Positions 15,996-22,330 of a stretch of 22,330 nucleotides of DNA are shown here, piece by piece. This stretch comes from CAWIOX01 sp963837775 (GTDB lineage Bacteria > Pseudomonadota > Gammaproteobacteria > Burkholderiales > Burkholderiaceae_D), in assembly GCA_963837775.1 (NCBI GenBank), contig CAWIOX010000025.1, forward strand, positions 1 to 22,330, in the 5' to 3' direction. The position numbers were made by a program, and so were the translations under genes. Under the pieces are notes generated by a model that searched no databases, had not been told where the DNA came from, and saw nothing but the letters and a program-made list of their open reading frames with translations. Each line of letters opens with the position of its first letter. Position 1 is the first letter of the stretch.

Positions 15996-16629
15996 ATGAT
16001 TTCCGCTGAACTATTTTCTGTAGGCTTGACCGGCGGCATCGGCAGCGGCAAGTCCACGGTAGCCAATATGTTTGCAGCGCGTGGAGCGGCCATCATCGAT
16101 ACGGATCTGATCGCCCATCAACTGTGCGCATCCGATGGTGCGGCAATCCCGGATATTCGCGTCCAATTCGGTGCTGCCTTCATCGCGCCTGACGGAGCGA
16201 TGGACCGGGCCAAGATGCGGGAACATGTATTTACCGATCCCTTCTGAAAAAAAACGGCTGGAATCCATCCTGCATCCGCTGATACGTGCCGAAACCGAGC
16301 GCGCTGCACGGCAGGCACAGGGTGTTTACACAATATTCGTGGTGCCGCTGCTGGTTGAATCGGGCAACTGGGCACAGCGCGTATCCCGGGTGTTGGTAGT
16401 CGATTGCCCCGAATCGCTCCAGATCGAACGCGTGATGGTGCGCAATGGCTTGGCCGAAACCCAAGTGCGTGCCATCATGTTGCAGCAGGCATCACGTGCT
16501 GCCCGATTGGCCGCCGCCGATGATGTCATTAACAATGACAATGATGCCGCGTCACTAGCGCCTCAAGTGGATCGTTTGCACAATTTGTATTGCGGCCTGG
16601 CCGCCAGCAAACCCTTGCAACATTTGTAA
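15996..16629 (+). pseudogene. coaE: Dephospho-CoA kinase CoaE, interrupted by a +1 frameshift
   Basis: CoaE phosphorylates dephospho-CoA in the last step of coenzyme A synthesis and is normally essential. The first frame (15996 to a TGA at 16245-16247) encodes the P-loop GLTGGIGSGKST and DTDLIAHQL. The second frame, open to 16629, encodes EKKRLESILHPLIR, FVVPLLVES and the LID/core region QASRAARLAAADDVINN. Removing one base at 16238-16243 joins them as FTDPSEKKRLES and gives about 210 residues, the normal length. The shift lies at CCC-TTC-TGA, next to a run of eight A. An ATG at 16225 in the second frame could start only a fragment lacking the P-loop. Sequencing error is the simplest explanation. 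A real lesion would need another coaE copy or recoding. Confidence 0.9.
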
Positions 16630-16684
16630 TTTGACGCAGCATCGTTCAGAATCACACCATCATGCCTATTACCGGGATCCTACT

Positions 16685-17440
16685 TTGATTGTCTACGAAT
16701 ACCCTTTCAACGAGCGTATTCGCACGTTGTTGCGGTTGGAAGACCTGTATGAAAAGTTCACCTTCTTTTTACATCAGGAACATGCGCTGCAACATCATGT
16801 CGCACTTGCCACCATTTTCGAAATGCTTGAGGTGGCCGGTCGGGCCGATCTGAAATCCGATCTTTTGCAAGAGCTTGAGCGCCAGAAACAGACTTTGCTC
16901 GGCTTTAAAGCGAATCCGAATGTGCAGGCCGAACGCCTGGATGAAATTCTGCGCGAACTGGACCATGTCAGCAGCGCATTGATCGCAGCGCAAGGCAAGA
17001 CCGGCCAGAATGTCCGCGATAACGAGTGGCTGATGAGCATCCGCGGCCGCACCATCATCCCGGGCGGCGCTTGCGAATTCGACCTGCCCTCTTACTATGC
17101 ATGGCAGCAGCGCCCGGCCCGGCAACGCTTTGACGACATTTCCAGCTGGTTTGCGCCGCTGACGCCGCTCTTCGAGGCGCTCAGCCTGGTGTTACGCCTG
17201 CTCAGGGAGTCCGGCAGCACTTCCAAGATCATTGCGCAGTCCGGCAGTTACCAGCAGATGCTGCAAGGAAAAACTTATCTGATGTTGCGCCTCAAAATCG
17301 ATGAGACGCTCGGCTACATTCCCGAAATATCGGCCAACAAATACATGCTCTGGGTACGTTTCACCTCGCAGGACGGCAATATGAAGCCAAAAACCTTTGA
17401 GGGCGATGTGCCGTTTGATCTCACCCTCTGTAATTTCTGA
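16685..17440 (+). CDS. zapD: Cell division protein ZapD (FtsZ-bundling, DUF1342)
   Basis: ZapD cross-links FtsZ filaments at the division ring. The TTG at 16685 gives 251 residues beginning (as Met) IVYEYPFNERIRTLLRLED, the conserved start of this family, with GGGA at 16674-16677. The frame is open back to a TTG at 16631, just after the coaE stop, adding 18 histidine-rich residues. That start has no Shine-Dalgarno and is less likely. Further family features are FLHQEHALQHHVALATIFEM, ERQKQTLLGFKANP and the GACEFDLPSYYAW segment, with ISANKYMLWVRF near the end. The protein is mostly helical at the N-terminus and then strand-rich. It sits in the conserved coaE-zapD-yacG order, with yacG 11 bases downstream. 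Confidence 0.93.
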   Translation: MIVYEYPFNERIRTLLRLEDLYEKFTFFLHQEHALQHHVALATIFEMLEVAGRADLKSDLLQELERQKQTLLGFKANPNVQAERLDEILRELDHVSSALIAAQGKTGQNVRDNEWLMSIRGRTIIPGGACEFDLPSYYAWQQRPARQRFDDISSWFAPLTPLFEALSLVLRLLRESGSTSKIIAQSGSYQQMLQGKTYLMLRLKIDETLGYIPEISANKYMLWVRFTSQDGNMKPKTFEGDVPFDLTLCNF

Positions 17441-17451
17441 ATAGTCACATC

Positions 17452-17640
17452 ATGGCCACTTTTGTCGATTGCCCGACCTGCCGCCGCAAGGTCGAATGGA
17501 AGGAAGAAAACAAGTTCCGTCCGTTTTGCTCCGAACGATGCAAACAAATCGATCTGGGCGCGTGGGCCGAAGAAAAATACACGATTCCCGCCGTCAATCC
17601 GGCCGAGGATAGCGATGATGACGGACAGTTGCCATCCTGA
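17452..17640 (+). CDS. yacG: DNA gyrase inhibitor YacG, zinc-binding
   Basis: A 62-residue zinc-ribbon protein. In E. coli it binds GyrB and blocks gyrase from engaging DNA. The four zinc ligands are C7 and C10 in DCPTC and C26 and C30 in PFCSERC, with the conserved QIDLGAWAEEKYTIP motif after them and an acidic tail. Length and motifs match the family exactly. It follows zapD by 11 bases, the usual neighbourhood, and has no distinct Shine-Dalgarno, suggesting coupling to zapD. Confidence 0.96.
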   Translation: MATFVDCPTCRRKVEWKEENKFRPFCSERCKQIDLGAWAEEKYTIPAVNPAEDSDDDGQLPS

Positions 17641-17681
17641 TCGCATAAGCACTGGATAAGCCCCTCATATTAGGAGTCCGC

Positions 17682-18107
17682 ATGTCACGCATGCTGGTGT
17701 CGGCACAGCTGTTGCTCATTGCCCTGATCGCATTCCCGTTCCATGCTGCGCAATTGAGCATACTGAATGTTGGCCTGTTCGCCTTCGGCGTGCTGGTCGG
17801 CGTTGCCGCGATCACGGCGATGCCTGCACGCAGCTTCAGCGTGATGCCGGAGCCGACCAGCGAATGTGAGTTGGTGACGCGCGGCGTTTACCGCCATATC
17901 CGCCACCCGATGTACCTGGCGCTGCTGCTGTGCGGATTGGCTGCCTGCCTGGCTTATGCATCCGCGCTCAAATGGGGCCTGCTGGCATTGCTGGCGGGCG
18001 TGCTGATGGCGAAGATCCGGCGGGAAGAAAGATTGCTGCTGGCGCGCTTCGAAGACTACGCCGCTTATCGCTTGCGAACCAAGGCGCTGATCCCGTATCT
18101 GATATGA
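17682..18107 (+). CDS. Isoprenylcysteine carboxyl methyltransferase-like membrane protein
   Basis: A 141-residue membrane protein with hydrophobic segments near 5-22, 28-46, 76-93 and 95-110. It carries the ICMT/PEMT signature RGVYRHIRHPMYLA at 67-80 and the later RREERLLLARFEDYAAYR, which in this superfamily bind S-adenosylmethionine and the lipid-side substrate. Bacterial members act on phospholipids or unknown lipophilic substrates, so the substrate here is not known. AGGAG at 17672-17676 sets the ATG. It converges on the MutT gene with only seven bases between stops. It is shorter than typical ICMT proteins but similar to many bacterial single-domain members. Confidence 0.85.
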   Translation: MSRMLVSAQLLLIALIAFPFHAAQLSILNVGLFAFGVLVGVAAITAMPARSFSVMPEPTSECELVTRGVYRHIRHPMYLALLLCGLAACLAYASALKWGLLALLAGVLMAKIRREERLLLARFEDYAAYRLRTKALIPYLI

Positions 18108-18125
18108 ACCCGGGCTAGGCCGGGT
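18108..18125. terminator. Hairpin at the convergent gene ends (weak terminator)
   Basis: ACCCGG (18108-18113) pairs with CCGGGT (18120-18125) across a 6-base loop. It straddles the mutT stop codon and starts right after the methyltransferase stop. There is no U tract on either side, so it is only a candidate. Confidence 0.3.
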
Positions 18126-18525
18126 AGCGCAGCCGATCCAGCCATTCCAGCAACGGAATGGTTGCCGGCAGCAGCGGTGCGACACCGACACTGCCCTGCC
18201 AGGCGAACGCCTGCCCTTCCAGGCTCTGCGGTTCGCCACGCCAGTCGCGGCTGATGTAGAAATGCAGCCGCACATGCGCGTGCGGATAGACATGCTCGAC
18301 GCCGCACCACGGCTCGGCGCTGACGATTTCGACCCCCAGCTCTTCAACGAACTCGCGCTTCAATGCATCCAGGATCGCCTCACCCGGCTCCACCTTGCCG
18401 CCCGGGAATTCCCAATAACCGGCATAAGGCTTGCCCGCCGGACGTTGCGCCAGCAGCACATCGCCGTTCGGCTGCATCAAAATGCCGACGGCGACTGCGA
18501 TCGGTGTGTTGTTCGAATCTGGCAT
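18115..18525 (-). CDS. mutT: MutT-type Nudix hydrolase (8-oxo-dGTP diphosphatase)
   Basis: Likely sanitises the nucleotide pool by hydrolysing 8-oxo-dGTP to the monophosphate, preventing A:T to C:G transversions. With the ATG at 18525 the protein has 136 residues and a complete Nudix box at 43-65 (GKVEPGEAILDALKREFVEE followed by LGV). VAVGILMQPNGDVLLAQRP upstream and a C-terminal PLLPATIPLLEWL stretch complete the MutT-like fold. The start is supported by GGAAG 8 bases upstream. An in-frame TTG at 18540 is possible. It is last in the minus-strand argJ-ATPase-mutT cluster, a common betaproteobacterial order. Substrate specificity cannot be read from sequence, so MutT is the family call. Confidence 0.9.
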   Translation of the reverse strand: MPDSNNTPIAVAVGILMQPNGDVLLAQRPAGKPYAGYWEFPGGKVEPGEAILDALKREFVEELGVEIVSAEPWCGVEHVYPHAHVRLHFYISRDWRGEPQSLEGQAFAWQGSVGVAPLLPATIPLLEWLDRLRYPA

Positions 18526-18636
18526 CACAAGGGCTTCCAACGGGGTTTCAGGGGCAAATAAATACTGCCGCCAGTATTAAAATTGACCGCAATGAATCAT
18601 TGCGGGAACAGCCTATGTTTTTCAGCATACTCCCCA

Positions 18637-19509
18637 TTAATCCTGCATCTTGCCGGCGTGATCCTTGGCGAACTGCCAGGCCACGCGGCCGGAGCGCGAA
18701 CCGCGCTGCAAGGCCCAGCGCAGTGCATCGGCGCGGGCCGCATCGATTTGCCCGGCATCGCAACCGAACGAGCCCAGCCAGTGCGCGACGATATCCAGAT
18801 AATCGTCTTGCCTGAACGGATAAAACGACACCCACAATCCGAAACGTTCGGACAGGGAGATTTTTTCCTCGACCGTCTCGCCCGGATGCAGGTCGCCATC
18901 GTCGCTGCGCTTGTAGCTCTCGTTGTCGGACAATCTCTCCGGCAACAGGTGGCGGCGGTTGGAGGTGGCGTAAATCAGCACATTGTCCGATTGCGCGGCG
19001 ATGCTGCCGTCGAGCGCGACTTTCAGCGCCTTGTAGCCACCCTCGCCCTCCTCGAAACTCAGGTCATCGCAAAAGATGATGAAGCGCTCCGGCCGCCCGG
19101 CGACCAGGTCGACGATATCGGACAAGTCGGCCAGGTCGCCCTTGTCGACCTCGATCAGGCGCAGGCCTTGCGCCGCATACTGGTTCAGGCAAGCCTTGAT
19201 CAGCGAAGACTTGCCGGTGCCGCGGGCGCCGGTCAGCAGCACATTGTTGGCCGGCCGTCCTCGCACGAACTGCTGCGTATTCAGCTCTATCTGTCTCTTT
19301 TGCTCGCTGATATTGTGCAAATCATCCAGACGGATGTGCGCGATATGTGCCACCGGCTGCAGGAATCCGGTGTTTTGAGCGCCGCGCTTGCGCCAGCGGA
19401 AAGCGGTGGCGCGCTGCCAGTCGGTTGCATGGACCGGCGGCGGCAGGATGGATTCGAGGCGCGCCAGCAGCGCTTCGGCACGGAGGAGAAATTGATCGAG
19501 TTGTGTCAT
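18637..19509 (-). CDS. AAA-type ATPase of the DUF815 family
   Basis: A 290-residue P-loop ATPase with Walker A GARGTGKS at 94-101 and Walker B FIIFCDDL at 143-150. A likely sensor-1 segment reads IYATSNRRHLLPE. SDDGDLHPGETVEEKISLSERFGLW-type sequence follows it and is characteristic of DUF815 proteins. These are related to AAA+ ATPases and often sit beside argJ and mutT in betaproteobacteria. The cellular role is not established. The N-terminal 60-90 residues look helical and may bind a partner (inference). The gene lies 64 bases after argJ on the same strand. The start ATG at 19509 fits the conserved N-terminus but has only a weak Shine-Dalgarno. Confidence 0.9.
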   Translation of the reverse strand: MTQLDQFLLRAEALLARLESILPPPVHATDWQRATAFRWRKRGAQNTGFLQPVAHIAHIRLDDLHNISEQKRQIELNTQQFVRGRPANNVLLTGARGTGKSSLIKACLNQYAAQGLRLIEVDKGDLADLSDIVDLVAGRPERFIIFCDDLSFEEGEGGYKALKVALDGSIAAQSDNVLIYATSNRRHLLPERLSDNESYKRSDDGDLHPGETVEEKISLSERFGLWVSFYPFRQDDYLDIVAHWLGSFGCDAGQIDAARADALRWALQRGSRSGRVAWQFAKDHAGKMQD

Positions 19510-19573
19510 GGCGAAGGGGAAAAATTCAAGCAGACCCCTGATGCAGGTGCATCAAGGGCGGTGCAGCGACGGC

Positions 19574-20812
19574 TTAAGAGCGGTAGTCGGCGTTGATGGT
19601 CACATACTCATGCGACAGATCGCAGGTCCAGACGGTGGCGGCTGCAGTCCCGCGCGCCAGCGTCACGCGGGTGGTGATTTCGCTTTGCTGCATCACGCGC
19701 TGGCCGTCCTGTTCGCGGTAATCCGGATTGCGCCCGCCGTTCTTGGCGACCCAGACATCGTCCAGATACAGGTTCAGTTTGCTGACGTCGAGATCGTCGA
19801 CCCCGGCATAACCGATCGCGGCCAGAATCCGGCCCAGGTTCGGGTCGGAAGCGAAGAAAGCGGTTTTCACCAGCGGCGAATGGGCGATCGAATACGCGAT
19901 CTTGCGGCATTCCTCTTCGCTCTTGCCCTGCTCCACCGTGATCGTCATGAACTTGGTCGCGCCCTCGCCATCGCGGATGATCATCTGCGCCAGCTGCTGC
20001 GCGTGGGCGATCACCGCCGCTTCCAGCGCCGCATAGTCGGCCGAGCCGATATCGCTGATCTCCAGCGCGGCAGTGCCGGTGGCGATCAGGATGAAGGAAT
20101 CGTTGGTCGAGGTATCGCCGTCGATGGTGATGCAATTGAAGGACTTGTTCGCAGTGACCTTGACCAGATGATCGAGCACTGCCTGCGAGACTTTCGCATC
20201 GAAGGCCAGAAAGCCCAGCATGGTCGCCATGTTCGGCTTGATCATGCCGGCGCCCTTGCTGATGCCGGTCAGGGTGATGCTGACGCCGTTGATGACGACG
20301 CTGCGCGACGCCGCCTTGGGCTGGGTGTCGGTGGTCATGATGGCTTCGGCCGCATTGAACCAGTTGTCTTCGGTCAGGTTCGCGATCGCCTGCGGCAGTC
20401 CGGCGACGACGCGGTCGAGCGGCAACGGCTCCAGGATCACGCCGGTAGAGAACGGCAGGATCTGCTCCGCATCGCAGCCGAGCAAGTCAGCCAGCGCAGC
20501 GCAGGTCGCATTGGCGTCGGCCAGACCGGACTCGCCGGTACCGGCGTTGGCATTGCCTGTATTGACGACCAGCGCACGGATGCCCTTGCCGGATTGTTGC
20601 ACTGCGGCCAGATGCGCCTTCGACACCTGCACCGGCGCCGCGCAAAAACGGTTGGTGGTGAACACGCCGGCCACGGTGGCGCTGTCAGCCAGACGCAGCA
20701 CCAGCAAATCCTTGCGATTCGGTTTTTTGATGCCCGCTTCGGCATGGCCTAGCTGGATGCCCGCGACGGGCTTGAGTTGTGCGGCGACAGGGAGAGGAGA
20801 ATTGACGGCCAT
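19574..20812 (-). CDS. argJ: Bifunctional glutamate N-acetyltransferase / ornithine acetyltransferase ArgJ
   Basis: Transfers the acetyl group from N-acetylornithine to glutamate in the arginine acetyl cycle. Bifunctional members also use acetyl-CoA. The 412-residue precursor should self-cleave before Thr197 in the motif KPNMATMLG, and that Thr becomes the nucleophile of the beta chain. Upstream are LVVNTGNANAGTG at 81-93, STGVI at 122-126 and KGAGMIKPN at 186-194. The C-terminus ends INADYRS as is usual for the family. Whether it is mono- or bifunctional cannot be decided from sequence. It is first in a cluster with the DUF815 ATPase and mutT, and divergent from the LysR gene. Confidence 0.97.
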   Translation of the reverse strand: MAVNSPLPVAAQLKPVAGIQLGHAEAGIKKPNRKDLLVLRLADSATVAGVFTTNRFCAAPVQVSKAHLAAVQQSGKGIRALVVNTGNANAGTGESGLADANATCAALADLLGCDAEQILPFSTGVILEPLPLDRVVAGLPQAIANLTEDNWFNAAEAIMTTDTQPKAASRSVVINGVSITLTGISKGAGMIKPNMATMLGFLAFDAKVSQAVLDHLVKVTANKSFNCITIDGDTSTNDSFILIATGTAALEISDIGSADYAALEAAVIAHAQQLAQMIIRDGEGATKFMTITVEQGKSEEECRKIAYSIAHSPLVKTAFFASDPNLGRILAAIGYAGVDDLDVSKLNLYLDDVWVAKNGGRNPDYREQDGQRVMQQSEITTRVTLARGTAAATVWTCDLSHEYVTINADYRS

Positions 20813-21021
20813 GTTGTGATCACTCTAGCGATAGACGAAAAACGTATTGTAATCGTTATGCCGGCATTGGCGAGGCAACGCATGTGCATACGATAAAAGC
20901 CGTCCCACCCGGGAGGCTGATTGCGGCAAGGACTGATCAATACGCCAAACTGACATTGAAACCGTTGAAGTGGGTGCCGCTCCGTCAAATGATTGGCTAC
21001 GGATCAATCATGAATAATTCC

Positions 21022-21072
21022 GTTTGAAAGAAAAATACAAGAGTGGGAAAATGATTGTTCCGAATTTCAAAC
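21022..21072. promoter_or_regulatory. Inverted repeat upstream of the LysR gene
   Basis: GTTTGAAA (21022-21029) and TTTCAAAC (21065-21072) are perfect 8-base inverted copies separated by 35 bases, ending 15 bases before the chosen LysR start. They could be paired operator half sites for autoregulation (inference). The remaining argJ-LysR intergenic region (20813-21021) shows no other structure I can support. Confidence 0.3.
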
Positions 21073-21087
21073 AGATTGTGTGCTGGC

Positions 21088-22005
21088 ATGGACTTATTCA
21101 AAGCGATCAGCGTCTTCGTCAAGGTCGCGGAAAGCGGCAGCCTGACGGCCGCCGCCGTCGCGCTGGACATCTCGAACCCGTCGGTAACCCGCCATCTGGC
21201 CGACCTGGAAGGCCATCTGGGAGCGCGCCTGTTCAATCGCAGCACGCGGCGCCTGAGCCTGACGGAAACCGGCGCCGTGTTTCTGGAACGCAGCAAGCAG
21301 CTGCTGTCCGATCTGGAAGAGGCGACGTCGGCCGCCAACTCCAGCACTGCCAGTCCGGGCGGCATCTTAAGGATCAACGCGCCGATCTCGTTTGCGGTCA
21401 GCCATCTGGCCCGCGTGCTGCCGCATTATTCCGAGCGCTATCCGAAGATCAGCCTGGACGTGTCGCTGTCGGACCGGGTGGTGAATCTGGTGGAAGAGGG
21501 TTACGACCTGGCAATCCGCATCGGGCGCATCCAGGACTCCAGCCTGGTGGCGCGCAAGATCGCACCGATCAGGATTGTGCTGTGCGCGGCACCGGCCTAT
21601 CTGGAGCGGCACGGCACGCCCGTGGTGCCGGACGACCTGAAACAGCACCATTGCCTGAGCTACAGTTATGCGGCGACACCGGACGAATGGCAATTCGAGC
21701 ATGAAGGGAAAACTCATGCGGTGCGCATCAAGGGGCCGATGCATGCGAATAACGGCGACCTGTTGCGCGCAGCGGCACTGGCCGGGATGGGCATCATCCT
21801 GCAACCGTCATTTATCGTCGGTGACGATCTGCGCAGCAAGAAACTGATTCCGCTGCTGCCAGGCTATACGGCTGCGATGACGCATATGTATGCGGTCTAT
21901 CCGAGCCGCCAGCACCTGTCGGCCAAAGTGCGCACCTTCGTCGACTATCTGGTCGAACAGTTCGGCGACAATCCTTACTGGGACCGGGAGCTGCAGGCCG
22001 GTTGA
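21088..22005 (+). CDS. LysR-family transcriptional regulator
   Basis: A 305-residue regulator when started at the ATG at 21088 (MDLFKAISVFVKVAESG), which is the usual N-terminus. A TTG at 21055 would add 11 residues. The winged helix-turn-helix occupies about 1-60 with SLTAAAVALDISNPSVTRHL as the HTH and LFNRSTRRLSLTETG as the wing. A periplasmic-binding-like effector domain spans about 88-295 (ILRINAPISFA, YDLAIRIGRI, GMGIILQPSF). It resembles the DmlR/CrgA-like group, whose effectors vary widely, so no target is assigned. It is divergent from argJ, but no arginine-specific signature is visible. The coding sequence is clearly G+C-rich. Confidence 0.93.
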   Translation: MDLFKAISVFVKVAESGSLTAAAVALDISNPSVTRHLADLEGHLGARLFNRSTRRLSLTETGAVFLERSKQLLSDLEEATSAANSSTASPGGILRINAPISFAVSHLARVLPHYSERYPKISLDVSLSDRVVNLVEEGYDLAIRIGRIQDSSLVARKIAPIRIVLCAAPAYLERHGTPVVPDDLKQHHCLSYSYAATPDEWQFEHEGKTHAVRIKGPMHANNGDLLRAAALAGMGIILQPSFIVGDDLRSKKLIPLLPGYTAAMTHMYAVYPSRQHLSAKVRTFVDYLVEQFGDNPYWDRELQAG

Positions 22006-22281
22006 TGCGGCTTTTTCAATGGCTGAAGCGACCTACCGCCGATTCCATTCGAAACCGCTTCACAGCCCGATAATTTTGTAAAAAATAGGGAGTATCGTCA
22101 TTTTCATGGCACTTCCCGCACATATTTATTGGGGATATAAAATATACCCCCATCCGTATATAGCAGGCACTCAAACCGCACTTCAGCCCGGACACCGGTT
22201 CCCATTCTACGATTTTCGGGCCTGTCACCGTCAGCGCGTCTCCGATCAGCGAGATGCGCAATATCAGTTCCTCAAAATAAA
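22006..22281. other. Intergenic stretch downstream of the LysR gene, no convincing gene
   Basis: This stretch is lower in G+C than the LysR gene. It contains an imperfect dyad at 22131-22150 (GGGG, a bulged A, TATA, AAA loop, TATA, CCCC). A 92-residue open frame on the minus strand (22016-22294) covers it, but it lacks a ribosome binding site and overlaps the terminator, so I do not call it as a gene. Confidence 0.5.
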
Positions 22282-22306
22282 AAAAGACGGGCACTGCCCG
22301 TCTTTT
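22282..22306 (-). terminator. Intrinsic terminator, mainly leftward
   Basis: AAAAGACGGGC (22282-22292), loop ACT, and GCCCGTCTTTT (22296-22306) form a perfect 11-base stem. On the minus strand the GC stem is followed by seven T, an A and four T, an excellent U tract. On the plus strand there are only four T. It therefore probably ends a minus-strand gene lying just beyond the right edge, and may also stop LysR transcripts. Confidence 0.85.
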
Positions 22307-22330
22307 AAATCGCGACTACTCGAAAAACTT

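Noticed and set aside
18583..19596. A 337-residue open frame opposite the DUF815 ATPase
   Set aside because: Same mirror-frame character with no domain. The minus-strand ATPase has intact Walker motifs.
19508..20752. A 414-residue open frame on the plus strand opposite argJ
   Set aside because: It is rich in Arg, Gly, Asp and His, as expected for the complement of a G+C-rich gene. argJ is unambiguous on the other strand.
22016..22294. A 92-residue minus-strand frame containing CGKCH, a c-type haem motif
   Set aside because: A single CxxCH in a short frame is easily random. There is no signal peptide or ribosome binding site, and it starts inside the terminator stem.

Overview
The window looks like a chromosomal housekeeping segment from a betaproteobacterium of the order Burkholderiales. 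An Oxalobacteraceae member (Herminiimonas/Janthinobacterium-like) is the best guess. The guess rests on the gene complement and order (rplU-rpmA-obgE-proB, pilB-pilC-pilD-coaE-zapD-yacG, argJ-DUF815 ATPase-mutT, proS-transglycosylase divergent from rppH), on a CNP1-like protein, and on an intermediate to high G+C content. No database search was possible. I see no phage, insertion sequence, integron, CRISPR array or toxin-antitoxin module.

Layout. (1) 1-2170: ffh (signal recognition particle GTPase), then a small SWIB-domain protein, closed by a strong bidirectional terminator. (2) 2171-5951: a minus-strand pair of proS and a lytic transglycosylase, divergent from rppH and a CNP1-like envelope protein. 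(3) 6088-9157: a minus-strand run rplU-rpmA-obgE-proB (ribosomal proteins L21 and L27, ribosome-assembly GTPase, proline biosynthesis) with a well-formed sigma70-type promoter ahead of rplU and a terminator between rpmA and obgE. (4) 9574-12015: ispB (quinone side chain), tRNA-Pro(CGG) and a CNNM/CBS/CorC membrane protein. (5) 12152-17640: the type IV pilus assembly cluster pilB-pilC-pilD running directly into coaE-zapD-yacG. (6) 17682-20812: an isoprenylcysteine-methyltransferase-like membrane protein converging on a minus-strand argJ, DUF815 ATPase and MutT-type Nudix cluster. (7) 21088-22330: a LysR regulator, then about 275 bases without a convincing gene and a terminator that mainly faces leftward.

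The most notable observation is that two genes in the same pilBCD-coaE run are interrupted by single-base frameshifts. pilC lacks one base at an A run (14646-14649). coaE has one base too many near 16238-16243. On either side of each shift the protein is intact and typical of its family. coaE is expected to be essential, so sequencing error is the simplest explanation, although both sites resemble known recoding sites. The rest is ordinary core genome. I did not find evidence of a previously undescribed system, and the other findings are modest: candidate operators, leaders, start codons, and proteins of unknown function.
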